Positions 18,811-27,177 of a stretch of DNA of 64,000 nt are shown here, in pieces. Under the pieces are notes generated by a model. It was not told where the DNA came from. It saw only the letters and a program-made list of their open reading frames with translations, and made no database searches. How positions within the stretch are numbered: position 1 is the first letter of the stretch; each line of letters begins with the position of its first letter. This DNA is from Burkholderia territorii (GTDB taxonomy: Bacteria > Pseudomonadota > Gammaproteobacteria > Burkholderiales > Burkholderiaceae): contig NZ_CADFEJ010000006.1 of assembly GCF_902833055.1 (NCBI RefSeq), forward strand, positions 186,001 through 250,000. Reading direction: 5' to 3'. The translations under genes and the position numbers were made by a program.

Positions 18811-19263
18811 ATGCAAATCATTCTGTTGGAAAAAGTCGCCAATCTGGGCAACCTCGGCGATATCGTCAAGGTCAAGGACGGTTACGCTCGCAACTTCCTG
18901 ATCCCGAACCGCAAGGCTCGCCGTGCAACGAAGGAAGCGATCGCCGAATTCGAAGTTCGCCGCGCCGAACTCGAAAAGATCGCTGCTGAAAAGCTGGCGG
19001 CATCGCAGGCAGTCGGCGAGAAGCTGAACGGCCAGTCGTTCGAAATCACGCAGAAGTCGGGCGTCGACGGCCGTCTGTTCGGCTCGGTCACGAACGGCGA
19101 CGTCGCGGAACTGCTGAAGAAGGCAGGTTTCGAAGTCGAGAAGCTGCAAGTTCGCATGCCGGAAGGCCCGCTGAAGATGATCGGCGAGCACGTCGTTCAG
19201 ATCGCGCTGCACACGGACGTCGTCGTCGACGTCACGATCAACGTGATCGGCGACCACGCGTAA
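18811..19263 (+). CDS. rplI: 50S ribosomal protein L9
   Basis: 150-residue L9 ([36 protein letters not shown]) with the usual N-domain, long connecting helix and C-domain. An AAGGAG site lies before the ATG. Last gene of the operon; a terminator follows. Confidence 0.98.
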   Translation: MQIILLEKVANLGNLGDIVKVKDGYARNFLIPNRKARRATKEAIAEFEVRRAELEKIAAEKLAASQAVGEKLNGQSFEITQKSGVDGRLFGSVTNGDVAELLKKAGFEVEKLQVRMPEGPLKMIGEHVVQIALHTDVVVDVTINVIGDHA

Positions 19264-19305
19264 GCGTACGCAAGCTTGCCGGGCGGCTTCCGCCGTCCGG
19301 ACAAG

Positions 19306-19340
19306 GGCAGGCGCCCGGGCAACCGGGGCCTGCCTTTTTT
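19306..19340 (+). terminator. Terminator of the rpsF-rplI operon
   Basis: GGCAGGC (19306-19312) / GCCTGCC (19328-19334) stem, with an inner CCCGG/CCGGG pairing in the loop, then six T. Confidence 0.85.
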
Positions 19341-19388
19341 ATTGCCGCATCACGGGTGGCCGGTATGGCGCCGAGCTGTGTAATTCGC

Positions 19389-19394
19389 GATAAT
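19389..19394 (+). promoter_or_regulatory. -10 hexamer just upstream of dnaB
   Basis: GATAAT ends eight bases before the dnaB ATG and no Shine-Dalgarno is visible between, so the message may be leaderless. No clear -35. Confidence 0.35.
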
Positions 19395-19402
19395 CCCAAC
19401 CC

Positions 19403-21826
19403 ATGAACGCGCCGCAAGATCCTCAAATCGAATCGCTGAAAGTCCCGCCGCATTCGGTCGAAGCCGAGCAGTCGGTGCTCGGCGGCCTGTTGCTCGACAA
19501 CGCGGCCTGGGACCGGATTGCCGACTTCCTGTCGCAGGGCGACTTCTATCGCTACGACCACCGGATCATCTACGAGCACATCGGCCGGCTGATCGCGTCG
19601 ACACGCCCGGCCGACGTCGTGACCGTGTACGAAGCGCTGACCACGTCGGGCAAGGCCGAGGACGTCGGCGGTCTCGCCTACCTGAACGCACTCGCGCAGA
19701 ACACGCCGAGCGCCGCGAACATCCGCCGCTACGCGGAAATCGTGCGCGACCGCGCGGTGCTGCGCCGGCTCGTGTCGGTCGCCGACGAAATCTCGGCCGA
19801 CGCGTTCAATCCGCAGGGCAAGGAGGTTCGCCAACTGCTCGACGAGGCCGAATCGAAGGTGTTCTCGATCGCCGAGGAGGGTGCGCGCGGCAACCAGGGC
19901 TTTCTCGAGATCGGCCCGCTGCTCACGCAGGTCGTCGAGCGCATCGACACGCTGTATCACACCGCGAACCCAAGCGACGTCACGGGCACGCCGACGGGCT
20001 TCGTCGACCTCGACCGGATGACGTCCGGGATGCACGGCGGCGAATTGATCATCGTCGCGGGACGACCGTCGATGGGTAAGGCCCAGCCGCTCGACGCGCG
20101 CGTCCGGACGCTGACGGGCTGGAAGCCGATGGGCGAGCTGGCGGTCGGCGATGCGCTTGCTTCGGTCGACGGCGCGCCGTCGATCGTGACCGGCATCTAC
20201 CCGCAGGGCGAACGCCAGGTCTACCGGGTCAGCTTTTCGGATGGGCGCTCGGCCGAATGCTGCGACGAGCACCTGTGGTGCGTCCATTTCCGCGAGTGGG
20301 AAAAGCCGCGCGTGCTGTCGACCGCGGAGATTCGCACGCTGCTCACGCGCGAGCGCTACCGGAACCGGTTGTGGATCGACATGCCGAGCGGTGAATTCGG
20401 TCATCGCGAGGCGCTGCCCGTCGATCCGTGGGTGCTCGGCGCGCTGCTGGGCGACGGTGCGCTCGGCGGTACGGCCGTGCGTTTCAGTGTGAAGGCCGAG
20501 GAAACGTTGAACCGGATGCGCGCGCGCGTCGACGCATCGCTCGAACTCGAATACGCGGGCCAGTACGACTGGCGCATCAAGCGTCGGTCATCGACGGCCG
20601 GCGCGGTCCGGCCGTCCGCCAATCCGCTCAAGGCTGCGCTCGAGCAGCTCGGTGTGTGGGGGGCGACGAGCTACGACAAGTTCATCCCGCGCATCTACCT
20701 CGATGCGGACAAGGGCGCGCGGCTGGATTTGCTGCGTGGGCTGCTCGACACGGACGGCTGGGTCGAATCGTGGGGCACGGTGCGTTATTCGACCGCCAGC
20801 GCGCAACTGGCGAGCGACGTGCGCGAACTGGCGCGTTCGCTCGGTGCGTGGTGCCAGATTACCGAAAAGGCGACGAGCTTCACGGTCGACGGCGAACGCA
20901 AGGCCGGTGCGATGGCCTACGTTTGCACGATCAGTCACCCGGATCCGCAGAGCCTGTTCCTGTTCGAGGGCAAGCGCGAGCGGCTCACGGGCGGGCGTGC
21001 GCGCCGCAAGATGCCGGTCATCGCCGGTATCGAGCCGACGCGCCGGACGGCCACGCAGTGCATTTCGGTCTCGCATCCGTCGCGGCTCTACGTGACCGAC
21101 GATTACGTCGTGACCCACAATACGGCGTTCTCGATGAACATCGGCGAATACGTCGCGGTCGAGTACGGGCTGCCGGTCGCGGTGTTCTCGATGGAAATGC
21201 CGGGCACCCAGCTCGTGATGCGTATGCTCGGCTCGATCGGCCGGCTCGACCAGCACCGGATGCGTACCGGCCGCCTGACCGACGAGGACTGGCCGAAACT
21301 GACGCACGCGGTGCAGAAGATGAGCGAGGCGCAGCTCTTCATCGACGAGACGGGCGGCCTGAACCCGATGGAATTGCGCTCGCGCGCGCGGCGTCTGGCA
21401 CGCCAGTGCGGCAAGCTCGGCCTGATCATCGTCGACTACCTGCAGCTGATGTCGGGTTCGTCGCAGGGCGAGAACCGTGCGACCGAAATTTCGGAAATCT
21501 CGCGATCGCTGAAGAGTCTGGCCAAGGAGCTGGACGTCCCGGTGATCGCGTTGTCGCAGCTGAACCGCGGGCTGGAGCAGCGTCCGAACAAGCGGCCGGT
21601 GATGTCCGACCTGCGCGAGTCGGGCGCAATCGAACAGGACGCCGACGTGATCCTGTTCATCTATCGTGACGAGGTCTACAACCCGGACAGCCCGGACAAG
21701 GGCACGGCCGAAATCATCATCGGCAAGCAGCGTAACGGCCCGATCGGGCCCGTTCGGCTCACGTTCCTAGGCCAATACACGAAGTTCGACAACTTTGCGG
21801 GGGCGCAGAACTTCTACGGCGAGTAA
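19403..21826 (+). CDS. dnaB: Replicative DNA helicase DnaB interrupted by an intein
   Basis: 807-residue precursor. Residues 1-226 and 574-807 (460 residues together, the normal DnaB length) are the helicase: N-terminal DnaG-interaction domain (PPHSVEAEQSVLGGLLLDN), then a RecA-fold ATPase with Walker A GRPSMGK/TAFSMN, Walker B LGLIIVDYLQLMSG and DLRESGAIEQDADVI. Residues 227-573 are an intein placed between the Lys and Thr of the P-loop, so the unspliced protein cannot bind ATP. The reading frame is open throughout, and the splice should restore the standard motif exactly. It follows the rpsF operon, as in many proteobacteria. Confidence 0.97.
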   Translation: MNAPQDPQIESLKVPPHSVEAEQSVLGGLLLDNAAWDRIADFLSQGDFYRYDHRIIYEHIGRLIASTRPADVVTVYEALTTSGKAEDVGGLAYLNALAQNTPSAANIRRYAEIVRDRAVLRRLVSVADEISADAFNPQGKEVRQLLDEAESKVFSIAEEGARGNQGFLEIGPLLTQVVERIDTLYHTANPSDVTGTPTGFVDLDRMTSGMHGGELIIVAGRPSMGKAQPLDARVRTLTGWKPMGELAVGDALASVDGAPSIVTGIYPQGERQVYRVSFSDGRSAECCDEHLWCVHFREWEKPRVLSTAEIRTLLTRERYRNRLWIDMPSGEFGHREALPVDPWVLGALLGDGALGGTAVRFSVKAEETLNRMRARVDASLELEYAGQYDWRIKRRSSTAGAVRPSANPLKAALEQLGVWGATSYDKFIPRIYLDADKGARLDLLRGLLDTDGWVESWGTVRYSTASAQLASDVRELARSLGAWCQITEKATSFTVDGERKAGAMAYVCTISHPDPQSLFLFEGKRERLTGGRARRKMPVIAGIEPTRRTATQCISVSHPSRLYVTDDYVVTHNTAFSMNIGEYVAVEYGLPVAVFSMEMPGTQLVMRMLGSIGRLDQHRMRTGRLTDEDWPKLTHAVQKMSEAQLFIDETGGLNPMELRSRARRLARQCGKLGLIIVDYLQLMSGSSQGENRATEISEISRSLKSLAKELDVPVIALSQLNRGLEQRPNKRPVMSDLRESGAIEQDADVILFIYRDEVYNPDSPDKGTAEIIIGKQRNGPIGPVRLTFLGQYTKFDNFAGAQNFYGE
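20081..21121 (+). mobile_element. Class 3-type intein with LAGLIDADG endonuclease domain
   Basis: 347-residue intein (precursor residues 227-573). The first residue is Ala, not Cys/Ser. The splicing block B contains H290-L-W292 (DEHLWCVHF), block F contains C553 (TQCISV) and the end is T571-H572-N573 followed by Thr as +1. This Trp-Cys-Thr set is the signature of class 3 inteins, in which the block F Cys makes the first branched intermediate. Two LAGLIDADG helices are visible at residues 345-354 (LGALLGDGAL) and 444-453 (LRGLLDTDGW), so the endonuclease may still be active. Base composition matches the host genes. Confidence 0.93.
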
Positions 21827-21881
21827 CACTTCTTCGCCGGATGTAAACCGTTATTTCACCAAGCGTTGTATCCAATCCCGG

Positions 21882-21899
21882 CGCGCGCATATGCGCGCG
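21882..21899. repeat. 18-base alternating purine-pyrimidine palindrome
   Basis: CGCGCGCAT followed by its exact complement ATGCGCGCG, between dnaB and the DUF47 gene. It could form a hairpin or Z-DNA; no U-tract follows, so it is not an ordinary terminator. Confidence 0.6.
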
Positions 21900-21911
21900 T
21901 CGCGTCGCAAC

Positions 21912-21940
21912 CGAAAACGGTACAATATCGCCCGTTTTCG
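21912..21940. promoter_or_regulatory. Inverted repeat around a TACAAT -10 box before DUF47-pit
   Basis: CGAAAACGG (21912-21920) and CCGTTTTCG (21932-21940) are perfect complements flanking TACAAT (21921-21926). It could be an operator over the -10 of the DUF47-pit operon, or a hairpin that ends dnaB transcription (four T at its right side). Confidence 0.45.
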
Positions 21941-21957
21941 TGACAGTCGTTTGACAA
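21936..21957 (-). promoter_or_regulatory. Candidate Pho box before DUF47-pit
   Basis: Two TGACA elements start 11 bases apart (21941 and 21952). Read on the minus strand this is TTGTCAAACGACTGTCAC followed by GAAA, close to the PhoB direct-repeat consensus CTGTCAT-N4-CTGTCAY. It lies downstream of the likely -10, a position suited to repression. Confidence 0.4.
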
Positions 21958-21972
21958 TCTCTCAGGAATCCC

Positions 21973-22599
21973 ATGTTCGGTCGATTCATGCCCACCGAGG
22001 GCAAGTTCTTTGAACTCTTCAACGCGCACGCGAAGCACATCGTTTCCGGTGGCCGCGAGCTCGAACTGCTGATCGACAATCTCGCCGACGCCGAGATTCA
22101 CAAGCAAAACGTGCAGACCGCCGAGAAGGCCGCTGACAAGCTCACGCATGAAGCGATCGATCTGCTGCACAAGACCTTCATCACGCCGCTCGATCGCGAC
22201 GAGATCCACAAGCTGATCACGACGATGGACGACATCCTCGACCTGATGGAGGACGTCGCGACGGCCGTGTCGCTGTACGACGTGCAGTCCGTCACGTCCG
22301 AGGCGAGCCAGCTCGCGCACATCGTCACGCAGTCGGCCCAGCACGTGCAGCAGGCGGTCGGATTGCTGTCCGACATGAAACAGTCGGCACAGATTCTCAA
22401 GCAGTGCGAGGAGATCGACCGCTGGGAGTCGGAGGCCGATCGCGTGCTGCGCGCGGCAATGTCGAAGCTGTTCCGCGAAGAAGACGACGTGAAGACGCTC
22501 ATCAAGCTGAAGGCGATCTACGAACTGCTCGAGGAGATCACCGACAAGTGCGAGGACGTCGCGAACATCATCGAAGGCATCGTGCTGGAAAACGCCTGA
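21973..22599 (+). CDS. DUF47 (PhoU-like) phosphate transport accessory protein
   Basis: 208-residue all-helical DUF47/PhoU-like protein (MFGRFMPTEGKFFELFNAHAKHIVSGGRELELL; DREIHKLITTMDDILDLMED with Asp/Glu-rich metal-binding helices). Members are encoded next to Pit phosphate transporters (orfA-pit in rhizobia) and are thought to modulate them. The pit gene begins ten bases after the stop, so they form one operon. The mechanism is not established by sequence. Confidence 0.93.
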   Translation: MFGRFMPTEGKFFELFNAHAKHIVSGGRELELLIDNLADAEIHKQNVQTAEKAADKLTHEAIDLLHKTFITPLDRDEIHKLITTMDDILDLMEDVATAVSLYDVQSVTSEASQLAHIVTQSAQHVQQAVGLLSDMKQSAQILKQCEEIDRWESEADRVLRAAMSKLFREEDDVKTLIKLKAIYELLEEITDKCEDVANIIEGIVLENA

Positions 22600-22609
22600 G
22601 CGGACCACG

Positions 22610-23620
22610 ATGCATTCGATACAACTCGCCCTATGGATGGTCGCGACGCTCGTGCTCGTCGCGCTCGTATTCGACTTCATGAACGGCTTCCACGACGCGG
22701 CGAACTCGATCGCCACCGTCGTGTCGACCGGGGTATTGAAACCCCAGCAGGCCGTGGTGTTCGCGGCCGCGTTCAACGTCATCGCGTATTTCATCTTCCA
22801 CCTGAAGGTCGCGCAGACGGTCGGTAAAGGCACGATCGATCCCGAGATCGTCGACCACTATGTCGTGTTCGGCGCGCTGGTCGGTGCGATCGGCTGGAAC
22901 GTGATCACGTGGTATTACGGGATTCCGTCGAGCTCGTCGCATGCGCTGATCGGCGGCCTCGTCGGCTCCGCGCTCGCCAAGTCGGGCTGGAGCTCGCTGA
23001 ATATCGACGGCCTGATGAAGACCGTCGCGTTCATCTTCATCTCGCCGCTGCTCGGCTTCATCCTCGGCTCGCTGTTCATGCTCGGCGTGTCGTGGCTGTA
23101 TTTCCGTACCGCGCCCAGCAAGGTCGACCGGCGCTTCCGCCGGCTCCAGCTGCTGTCGGCCGGCCTGTACAGCCTCGGCCACGGCGGCAACGACGCGCAG
23201 AAGACGATCGGCATCATCTGGATGCTGCTGATCGCGTCGGGGTATGCATCGGCGACCTCCGATGCGCCGCCCGCGTGGGTGATCGGCGCGTGCTACCTGT
23301 CGATGGGCCTCGGGACGCTGTTCGGCGGCTGGCGCATCGTGCGTACGATGGGCCAGAAGATCACGAAGCTCAAGCCGGTCGGCGGTTTCTGTGCCGAGAG
23401 CGGCGGGGCAATCACGCTGTTCATCGCGTCGTTCCTCGGCATTCCGGTGTCGACCACGCACACGATCACCGGTGCGATCGTCGGCGTCGGCGCGACGCAG
23501 AAGCTGTCGGCCGTGCGTTGGGGCGTGGCCGGCAATATCGTGTGGGCCTGGGTGCTGACGATTCCGGCGTCCGCGCTGATCGCCGCGGGCGGATGGTGGG
23601 TCGGTCATCAGATCTTCTGA
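22610..23620 (+). CDS. pit: Low-affinity inorganic phosphate transporter
   Basis: 336-residue membrane protein of the Pit/PiT family (metal-phosphate:proton symport). Both copies of the PiT signature are present: FDFMNGFHDAANSIATVVSTGVL in the first half and SLGHGGNDAQKTIGIIWMLL in the second, along with GIPSSSSHALIGGLVG and GIPVSTTHTITGAIVGVG. About ten TM helices. Co-transcribed with the DUF47 gene and followed by a strong terminator. Confidence 0.96.
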   Translation: MHSIQLALWMVATLVLVALVFDFMNGFHDAANSIATVVSTGVLKPQQAVVFAAAFNVIAYFIFHLKVAQTVGKGTIDPEIVDHYVVFGALVGAIGWNVITWYYGIPSSSSHALIGGLVGSALAKSGWSSLNIDGLMKTVAFIFISPLLGFILGSLFMLGVSWLYFRTAPSKVDRRFRRLQLLSAGLYSLGHGGNDAQKTIGIIWMLLIASGYASATSDAPPAWVIGACYLSMGLGTLFGGWRIVRTMGQKITKLKPVGGFCAESGGAITLFIASFLGIPVSTTHTITGAIVGVGATQKLSAVRWGVAGNIVWAWVLTIPASALIAAGGWWVGHQIF

Positions 23621-23642
23621 TTCCGACACAGCCGGACGACGC

Positions 23643-23679
23643 AAAATGCGCCGCAAACCGAAAGGTTGCGGCGCATTTT
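23643..23679. terminator. Bidirectional terminator after pit
   Basis: AAAATGCGCCGCAA (23643-23656) / TTGCGGCGCATTTT (23666-23679) perfect stem, between the convergent pit and NlpC/P60 genes. Confidence 0.9.
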
Positions 23680-23740
23680 CTTTGGTGGTCGGGAAAGGGA
23701 GGGGCCGCGGATGGCGGGGTTGCCGTCGCGATGCGCGCGA

Positions 23741-24799
23741 TCAGTAACTGCCGTTCGCGAAGCGGGCGATCGGGTCATCCGCAGTACCGGTGCGCGGGGC
23801 GAGCGGCGCGGATTGCGTCGACGCACGCAGCACCTGCACGGGCTCGGTGCCGCGCGGCGAGGGTGCGGCCGCCGCGGGCGGCGGCTCGGCATCGAACGCG
23901 GCAGCCTCGGCGGCCGTCAGTGCCATCGTCGGAATCTGCGTGCCGATCTCCGTCGGGGCTGCGTTCGCCGTCATGGCCGCCATGTCGCCATTCGCGGATG
24001 CCGCTTGCTGCCGGGCTGCCGGCATGCGCGCCGGCGGATGTTCGTACGGATCCGTGGCCGTTGCAGTTGCCGGCGCAACGGCTGCGGTCGTATCGACCGC
24101 AGCCGCCTGCATGACCGGCGCCGTCGCCGGCGCCGCGCCGGCTTGCGACGACGCGTACGCCGGCTGCCGAGGCGTGGCGGCCACGACAACCGGCGCCGGC
24201 GTGGCCGCCGGTGCATCGCGCCGCGCCTCGTAGGTCGGTGCATCGAACGGTGCCGGCGTGCCGCGCGGCGGCGCGACACGGCGAATGCCGTCGAAGCGCT
24301 TGGACCAGTATGGGTTCGTCAGGTAGTCGAGCCGCACCGTGCCGCCGGTCGACGGCGCGTTCACGAAGCGCAGCTTGCCGACGTAGATGCCGACGTGCGA
24401 ATGCGGGCGGCCGGTCGTGTTGAAGAAGATCAGGTCGCCCGGCGCGATCTGTTCGGGGTCGATCGACACGCCGCGGCTGCTCATGTCGGCGGTCGTGCGC
24501 GGCAGGTTCACGTCGGCCGCGCGGCCGAGAACGTAGCGTACGAGCCCGCTGCAGTCGAAGCCGCTCGTCGGCGTGTTGCCGCCCCAGCGGTACGGCACGC
24601 CGACGAGGCTCATCGCCTGGATCGAGATCTCTTCCTGGCCGACGCTGTGATCGACGAATTTCGGGAAATTGGCCGGCGCGGGAAACGCGCGCGGCGTCGT
24701 GATCTTCATGCCGGAGGTGCGCGAAGCCGACTGCGGCGGCACGCTGGAACAGGCCGCGAGCAGTGAAACGACGGCGACGGGAACCCAGATTCGAAGCAT
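23741..24799 (-). CDS. NlpC/P60 (C40) cell-wall peptidase lipoprotein
   Basis: 352-residue predicted lipoprotein (lipobox LLAAC, Cys17) with an NlpC/P60 domain at about residues 55-175: catalytic Cys83 in TSGFDCSGLVRYV, His135 in GRPHSHVGIYVG. This family cleaves the gamma-D-Glu-diaminopimelate bond of peptidoglycan. The C-terminal half, residues 190-352, is Ala/Pro/Thr-rich low complexity with no recognisable domain; it may span the periplasm. E. coli homologues such as Spr/MepS lack such a tail. It converges on pit. Confidence 0.9.
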   Translation of the reverse strand: MLRIWVPVAVVSLLAACSSVPPQSASRTSGMKITTPRAFPAPANFPKFVDHSVGQEEISIQAMSLVGVPYRWGGNTPTSGFDCSGLVRYVLGRAADVNLPRTTADMSSRGVSIDPEQIAPGDLIFFNTTGRPHSHVGIYVGKLRFVNAPSTGGTVRLDYLTNPYWSKRFDGIRRVAPPRGTPAPFDAPTYEARRDAPAATPAPVVVAATPRQPAYASSQAGAAPATAPVMQAAAVDTTAAVAPATATATDPYEHPPARMPAARQQAASANGDMAAMTANAAPTEIGTQIPTMALTAAEAAAFDAEPPPAAAAPSPRGTEPVQVLRASTQSAPLAPRTGTADDPIARFANGSY

Positions 24800-24965
24800 G
24801 ACAAGGCGGACGAGCGCGGCGCGCTCGCGAATCGTATGACAACAGACAGACCCGATGGTAGACGTTCCGGCGGGGCTTAGGCAACCATTCCTGAGAATTT
24901 ACTTGAAGTTTCGCGCGTAAGTGAGGTCATTGCGTAACAGAGCATGACTAATGTTTCCGACCCCC

Positions 24966-24999
24966 AAAATAAAAACGGCGCTCCGGAAACGGAGCGCCG
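24966..24999 (-). terminator. Terminator of the PhoH gene
   Basis: CGGCGCTCC (24976-24984) / GGAGCGCCG (24991-24999) stem; the minus-strand transcript then reads a T-rich tract (complement of 24966-24975). Confidence 0.85.
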
Positions 25000-25035
25000 C
25001 ATGGCGTCGACGGCCGGCAGACGGCCGGTCGCGCG

Positions 25036-26844
25036 TTACAGGATGTCCGACGCGTAGTCGGCGAGGCGCGAGCGCTCGCCGCGCGCCAGCGTCACGTGGC
25101 CGCTGTGGCCCCAGCCCTTGAAGCGGTCGACCACGTAGGTCAGGCCCGAGCTGCCTTCGGTCAGGTAAGGCGTGTCGATTTGCGCGATGTTGCCGAGGCA
25201 CACGATCTTCGTGCCGGGGCCCGCGCGCGTCACGAGCGTCTTCATCTGTTTCGGCGTGAGGTTCTGCGCTTCGTCGATGATCAGGTATTTGTCGACGAAC
25301 GTGCGGCCGCGCATGAAGTTCATGCTCTTCACCTTCAGGCGCGAACGGATCAGCTCCTGCGTCGCCGCGCGGCCCCATTCGCCGGCTGCGTCGTCGGTCT
25401 TCTGCAGCACTTCGAGGTTGTCGTCGAATGCGCCCATCCACGGCTGCATCTTCTCTTCCTCGGTGCCGGGCAGGAAACCGATGTCCTCGCCGACGGGCAC
25501 GGTCGCGCGCGTCACGATGATTTCGTTGTAGCGCTTGTCGTCGAGCACCTGCGCGAGGCCGGCCGCGAGCGCGACGAGCGTCTTGCCGGTGCCGGCCTGG
25601 CCGAGCAGCGTGACGAAATCGATCTCCGGGTTCATCAGCAGGTTCAGCGCGAAGTTCTGCTCGCGGTTGCGCGCGGTGATGCCCCACACGTTGTTCTTGT
25701 GGTGGCTGTAGTCGCGCAGCGTCTGCAGCAGTGCCGTCTTGCCGTTCAGCTCGCGCACGATCGCATGGAAGGTCGGCTCGCCGTTCTGCGGCTCGAGATA
25801 GACGAACTCGTTGACGAGCATCGACGCGACGAGCGGGCCCGTCACGCGGTAATACGTGGTGCCCGTCTTCGTGTCCTGCCAGCTCTCCATGCCCTTCGCG
25901 TGCTTGGTCCAGAAGTCCTGCGGCAGTTCGCGCACGCCGGTATAGAGGAGGTCCTTGTCCTCGAGTACCTGGTCGTTGAAGTAGTCTTCCGCGGGCAGGC
26001 CGAGCGCATGCGCCTTGATCCGCATGTTGATGTCTTTCGACACCAGCACGACCTGGCGGTCCGGCCGGTCGCGTTGCAGCGCGCGCACGACACCCAGGAT
26101 CTGGTTGTCGGCCTTGCCTTCCGGCAGGCCCTCGACGGGCGGAATGTTGGTGAGCGTCGTCTGGAAGTACAGGCGGCCGAGCGCCTCGCGGCTGCCGAGG
26201 CGCGACAGCGGAATGCCGTTCGTGATCGGGCCCGCGTCGGCGACCAGCGCGTCGAGCGTGCGGCTCACCTGGCGCGCGTTGCGCGCGACTTCCGACATCC
26301 CCTTCTTGTGGTTGTCGAGTTCCTCGAGCGTCATCATCGGCAGATAGACGTCGTGTTCCTCGAAGCGGAAGAGGCTGCTCGGGTCGTGCATCAGCACGTT
26401 GGTGTCGAGCACGAACAGCTTCTGCAGTTCGGCGTCGGCCGGCTTGCGGCCGCGCGACTTCGTCGCGGCGCCGGCATCGCGCGCGGGCGCGGCGGCCGGT
26501 TTCGCGGCGGCGGGCTTGTCGTGACGTGCCTCGACCGGTGCGGCGGGTGCCGTCTCGACCGGCGCCTGCATCGGCTGCAACAGCGCCGCGGTCTGTTTGC
26601 TCTTGCGGCCGCGTGCAGGCGTGCTCGCGGCTTGTTGCGCCGACGACGCGACAGCGCGCAGCGGCGCGGCCGTGTTCGCGGCTTCGGTCATCGGTTGGGC
26701 CACGCTGGCCGGGCCATAGTCACCGGCTGTGGATGCGTCCCCTTCGGCGGATTTCTTCGCGGCTTTCGCGGGCCGCGCTTTCGCCTTGTATTCGTCGGGC
26801 GGCAGCAGGCTGCCGAGCTTGCTGGGGGGAGTAGGCAAAGGCAT
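25036..26844 (-). CDS. phoH: PIN domain-PhoH ATPase fusion
   Basis: 602-residue protein in three parts. Residues 1-140 are Ala/Pro/Lys-rich and look disordered. A PIN nuclease domain starts at about 143 (KLFVLDTNVLMHDP with Asp147) and a PhoH-type RecA-fold ATPase follows from about 390 (Walker A LLGQAGTGKT near 411-419, Walker B KYLIIDEAQNLTPKQMKTL). PhoH2-type PIN-PhoH proteins of mycobacteria are RNA helicase/RNases, so RNA processing is the likely role. I chose the ATG at 26844, preceded by GAGGG, over the in-frame start at 26937. Confidence 0.92.
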   Translation of the reverse strand: MPLPTPPSKLGSLLPPDEYKAKARPAKAAKKSAEGDASTAGDYGPASVAQPMTEAANTAAPLRAVASSAQQAASTPARGRKSKQTAALLQPMQAPVETAPAAPVEARHDKPAAAKPAAAPARDAGAATKSRGRKPADAELQKLFVLDTNVLMHDPSSLFRFEEHDVYLPMMTLEELDNHKKGMSEVARNARQVSRTLDALVADAGPITNGIPLSRLGSREALGRLYFQTTLTNIPPVEGLPEGKADNQILGVVRALQRDRPDRQVVLVSKDINMRIKAHALGLPAEDYFNDQVLEDKDLLYTGVRELPQDFWTKHAKGMESWQDTKTGTTYYRVTGPLVASMLVNEFVYLEPQNGEPTFHAIVRELNGKTALLQTLRDYSHHKNNVWGITARNREQNFALNLLMNPEIDFVTLLGQAGTGKTLVALAAGLAQVLDDKRYNEIIVTRATVPVGEDIGFLPGTEEEKMQPWMGAFDDNLEVLQKTDDAAGEWGRAATQELIRSRLKVKSMNFMRGRTFVDKYLIIDEAQNLTPKQMKTLVTRAGPGTKIVCLGNIAQIDTPYLTEGSSGLTYVVDRFKGWGHSGHVTLARGERSRLADYASDIL

Positions 26845-27177
26845 GGTGTCCCTCGGGAGGAATCGTGTCGCATGAAGTGCGCCGCTGATCGCATCCTGCG
26901 TGACGTACACGCATGCAGTTTGCGCGCGGTGGCGCACAAGGAATATCGTTTAGCCGGTTCGCCTAAGTGTCGATCAGCTCCTTGACGGGGTGAGGGCCGG
27001 ACCGAGGGCCGGCGCGCAATCCATAAAAAAAGCCGCTGCCCCGTCGACAGGGGCATGCGGCTCGGCTGATACCGTCGTAATGCGCGTCAGGTGCCGGGAA
27101 GCATCGCAACGGGCACCGGTGCAGCTACGAGAAATATGGGGCGAACTGGCATTCATTGCGGCCCAATATAACGCGGC
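26845..27177. other. Intergenic region between phoH and bcp
   Basis: 333 bases. It holds the bcp terminator (27024-27063) and must hold the phoH promoter to its left. I see no clear -35/-10 pair and no coding frame that looks real. Confidence 0.5.
27024..27063 (-). terminator. Terminator of bcp
   Basis: AGCCGCTGCCCC (27031-27042) pairs with GGGGCATGCGGCT (27050-27062) with one bulged T; the minus-strand transcript then reads seven to eight T (complement of 27024-27031). Confidence 0.8.

Noticed and set aside
21951-21956. Perfect TTGACA just before the DUF47 gene as a -35 box
   Set aside because: A matching -10 would fall inside the coding sequence at about 21974, where the bases do not fit; I read it as part of the Pho-box-like repeat instead.
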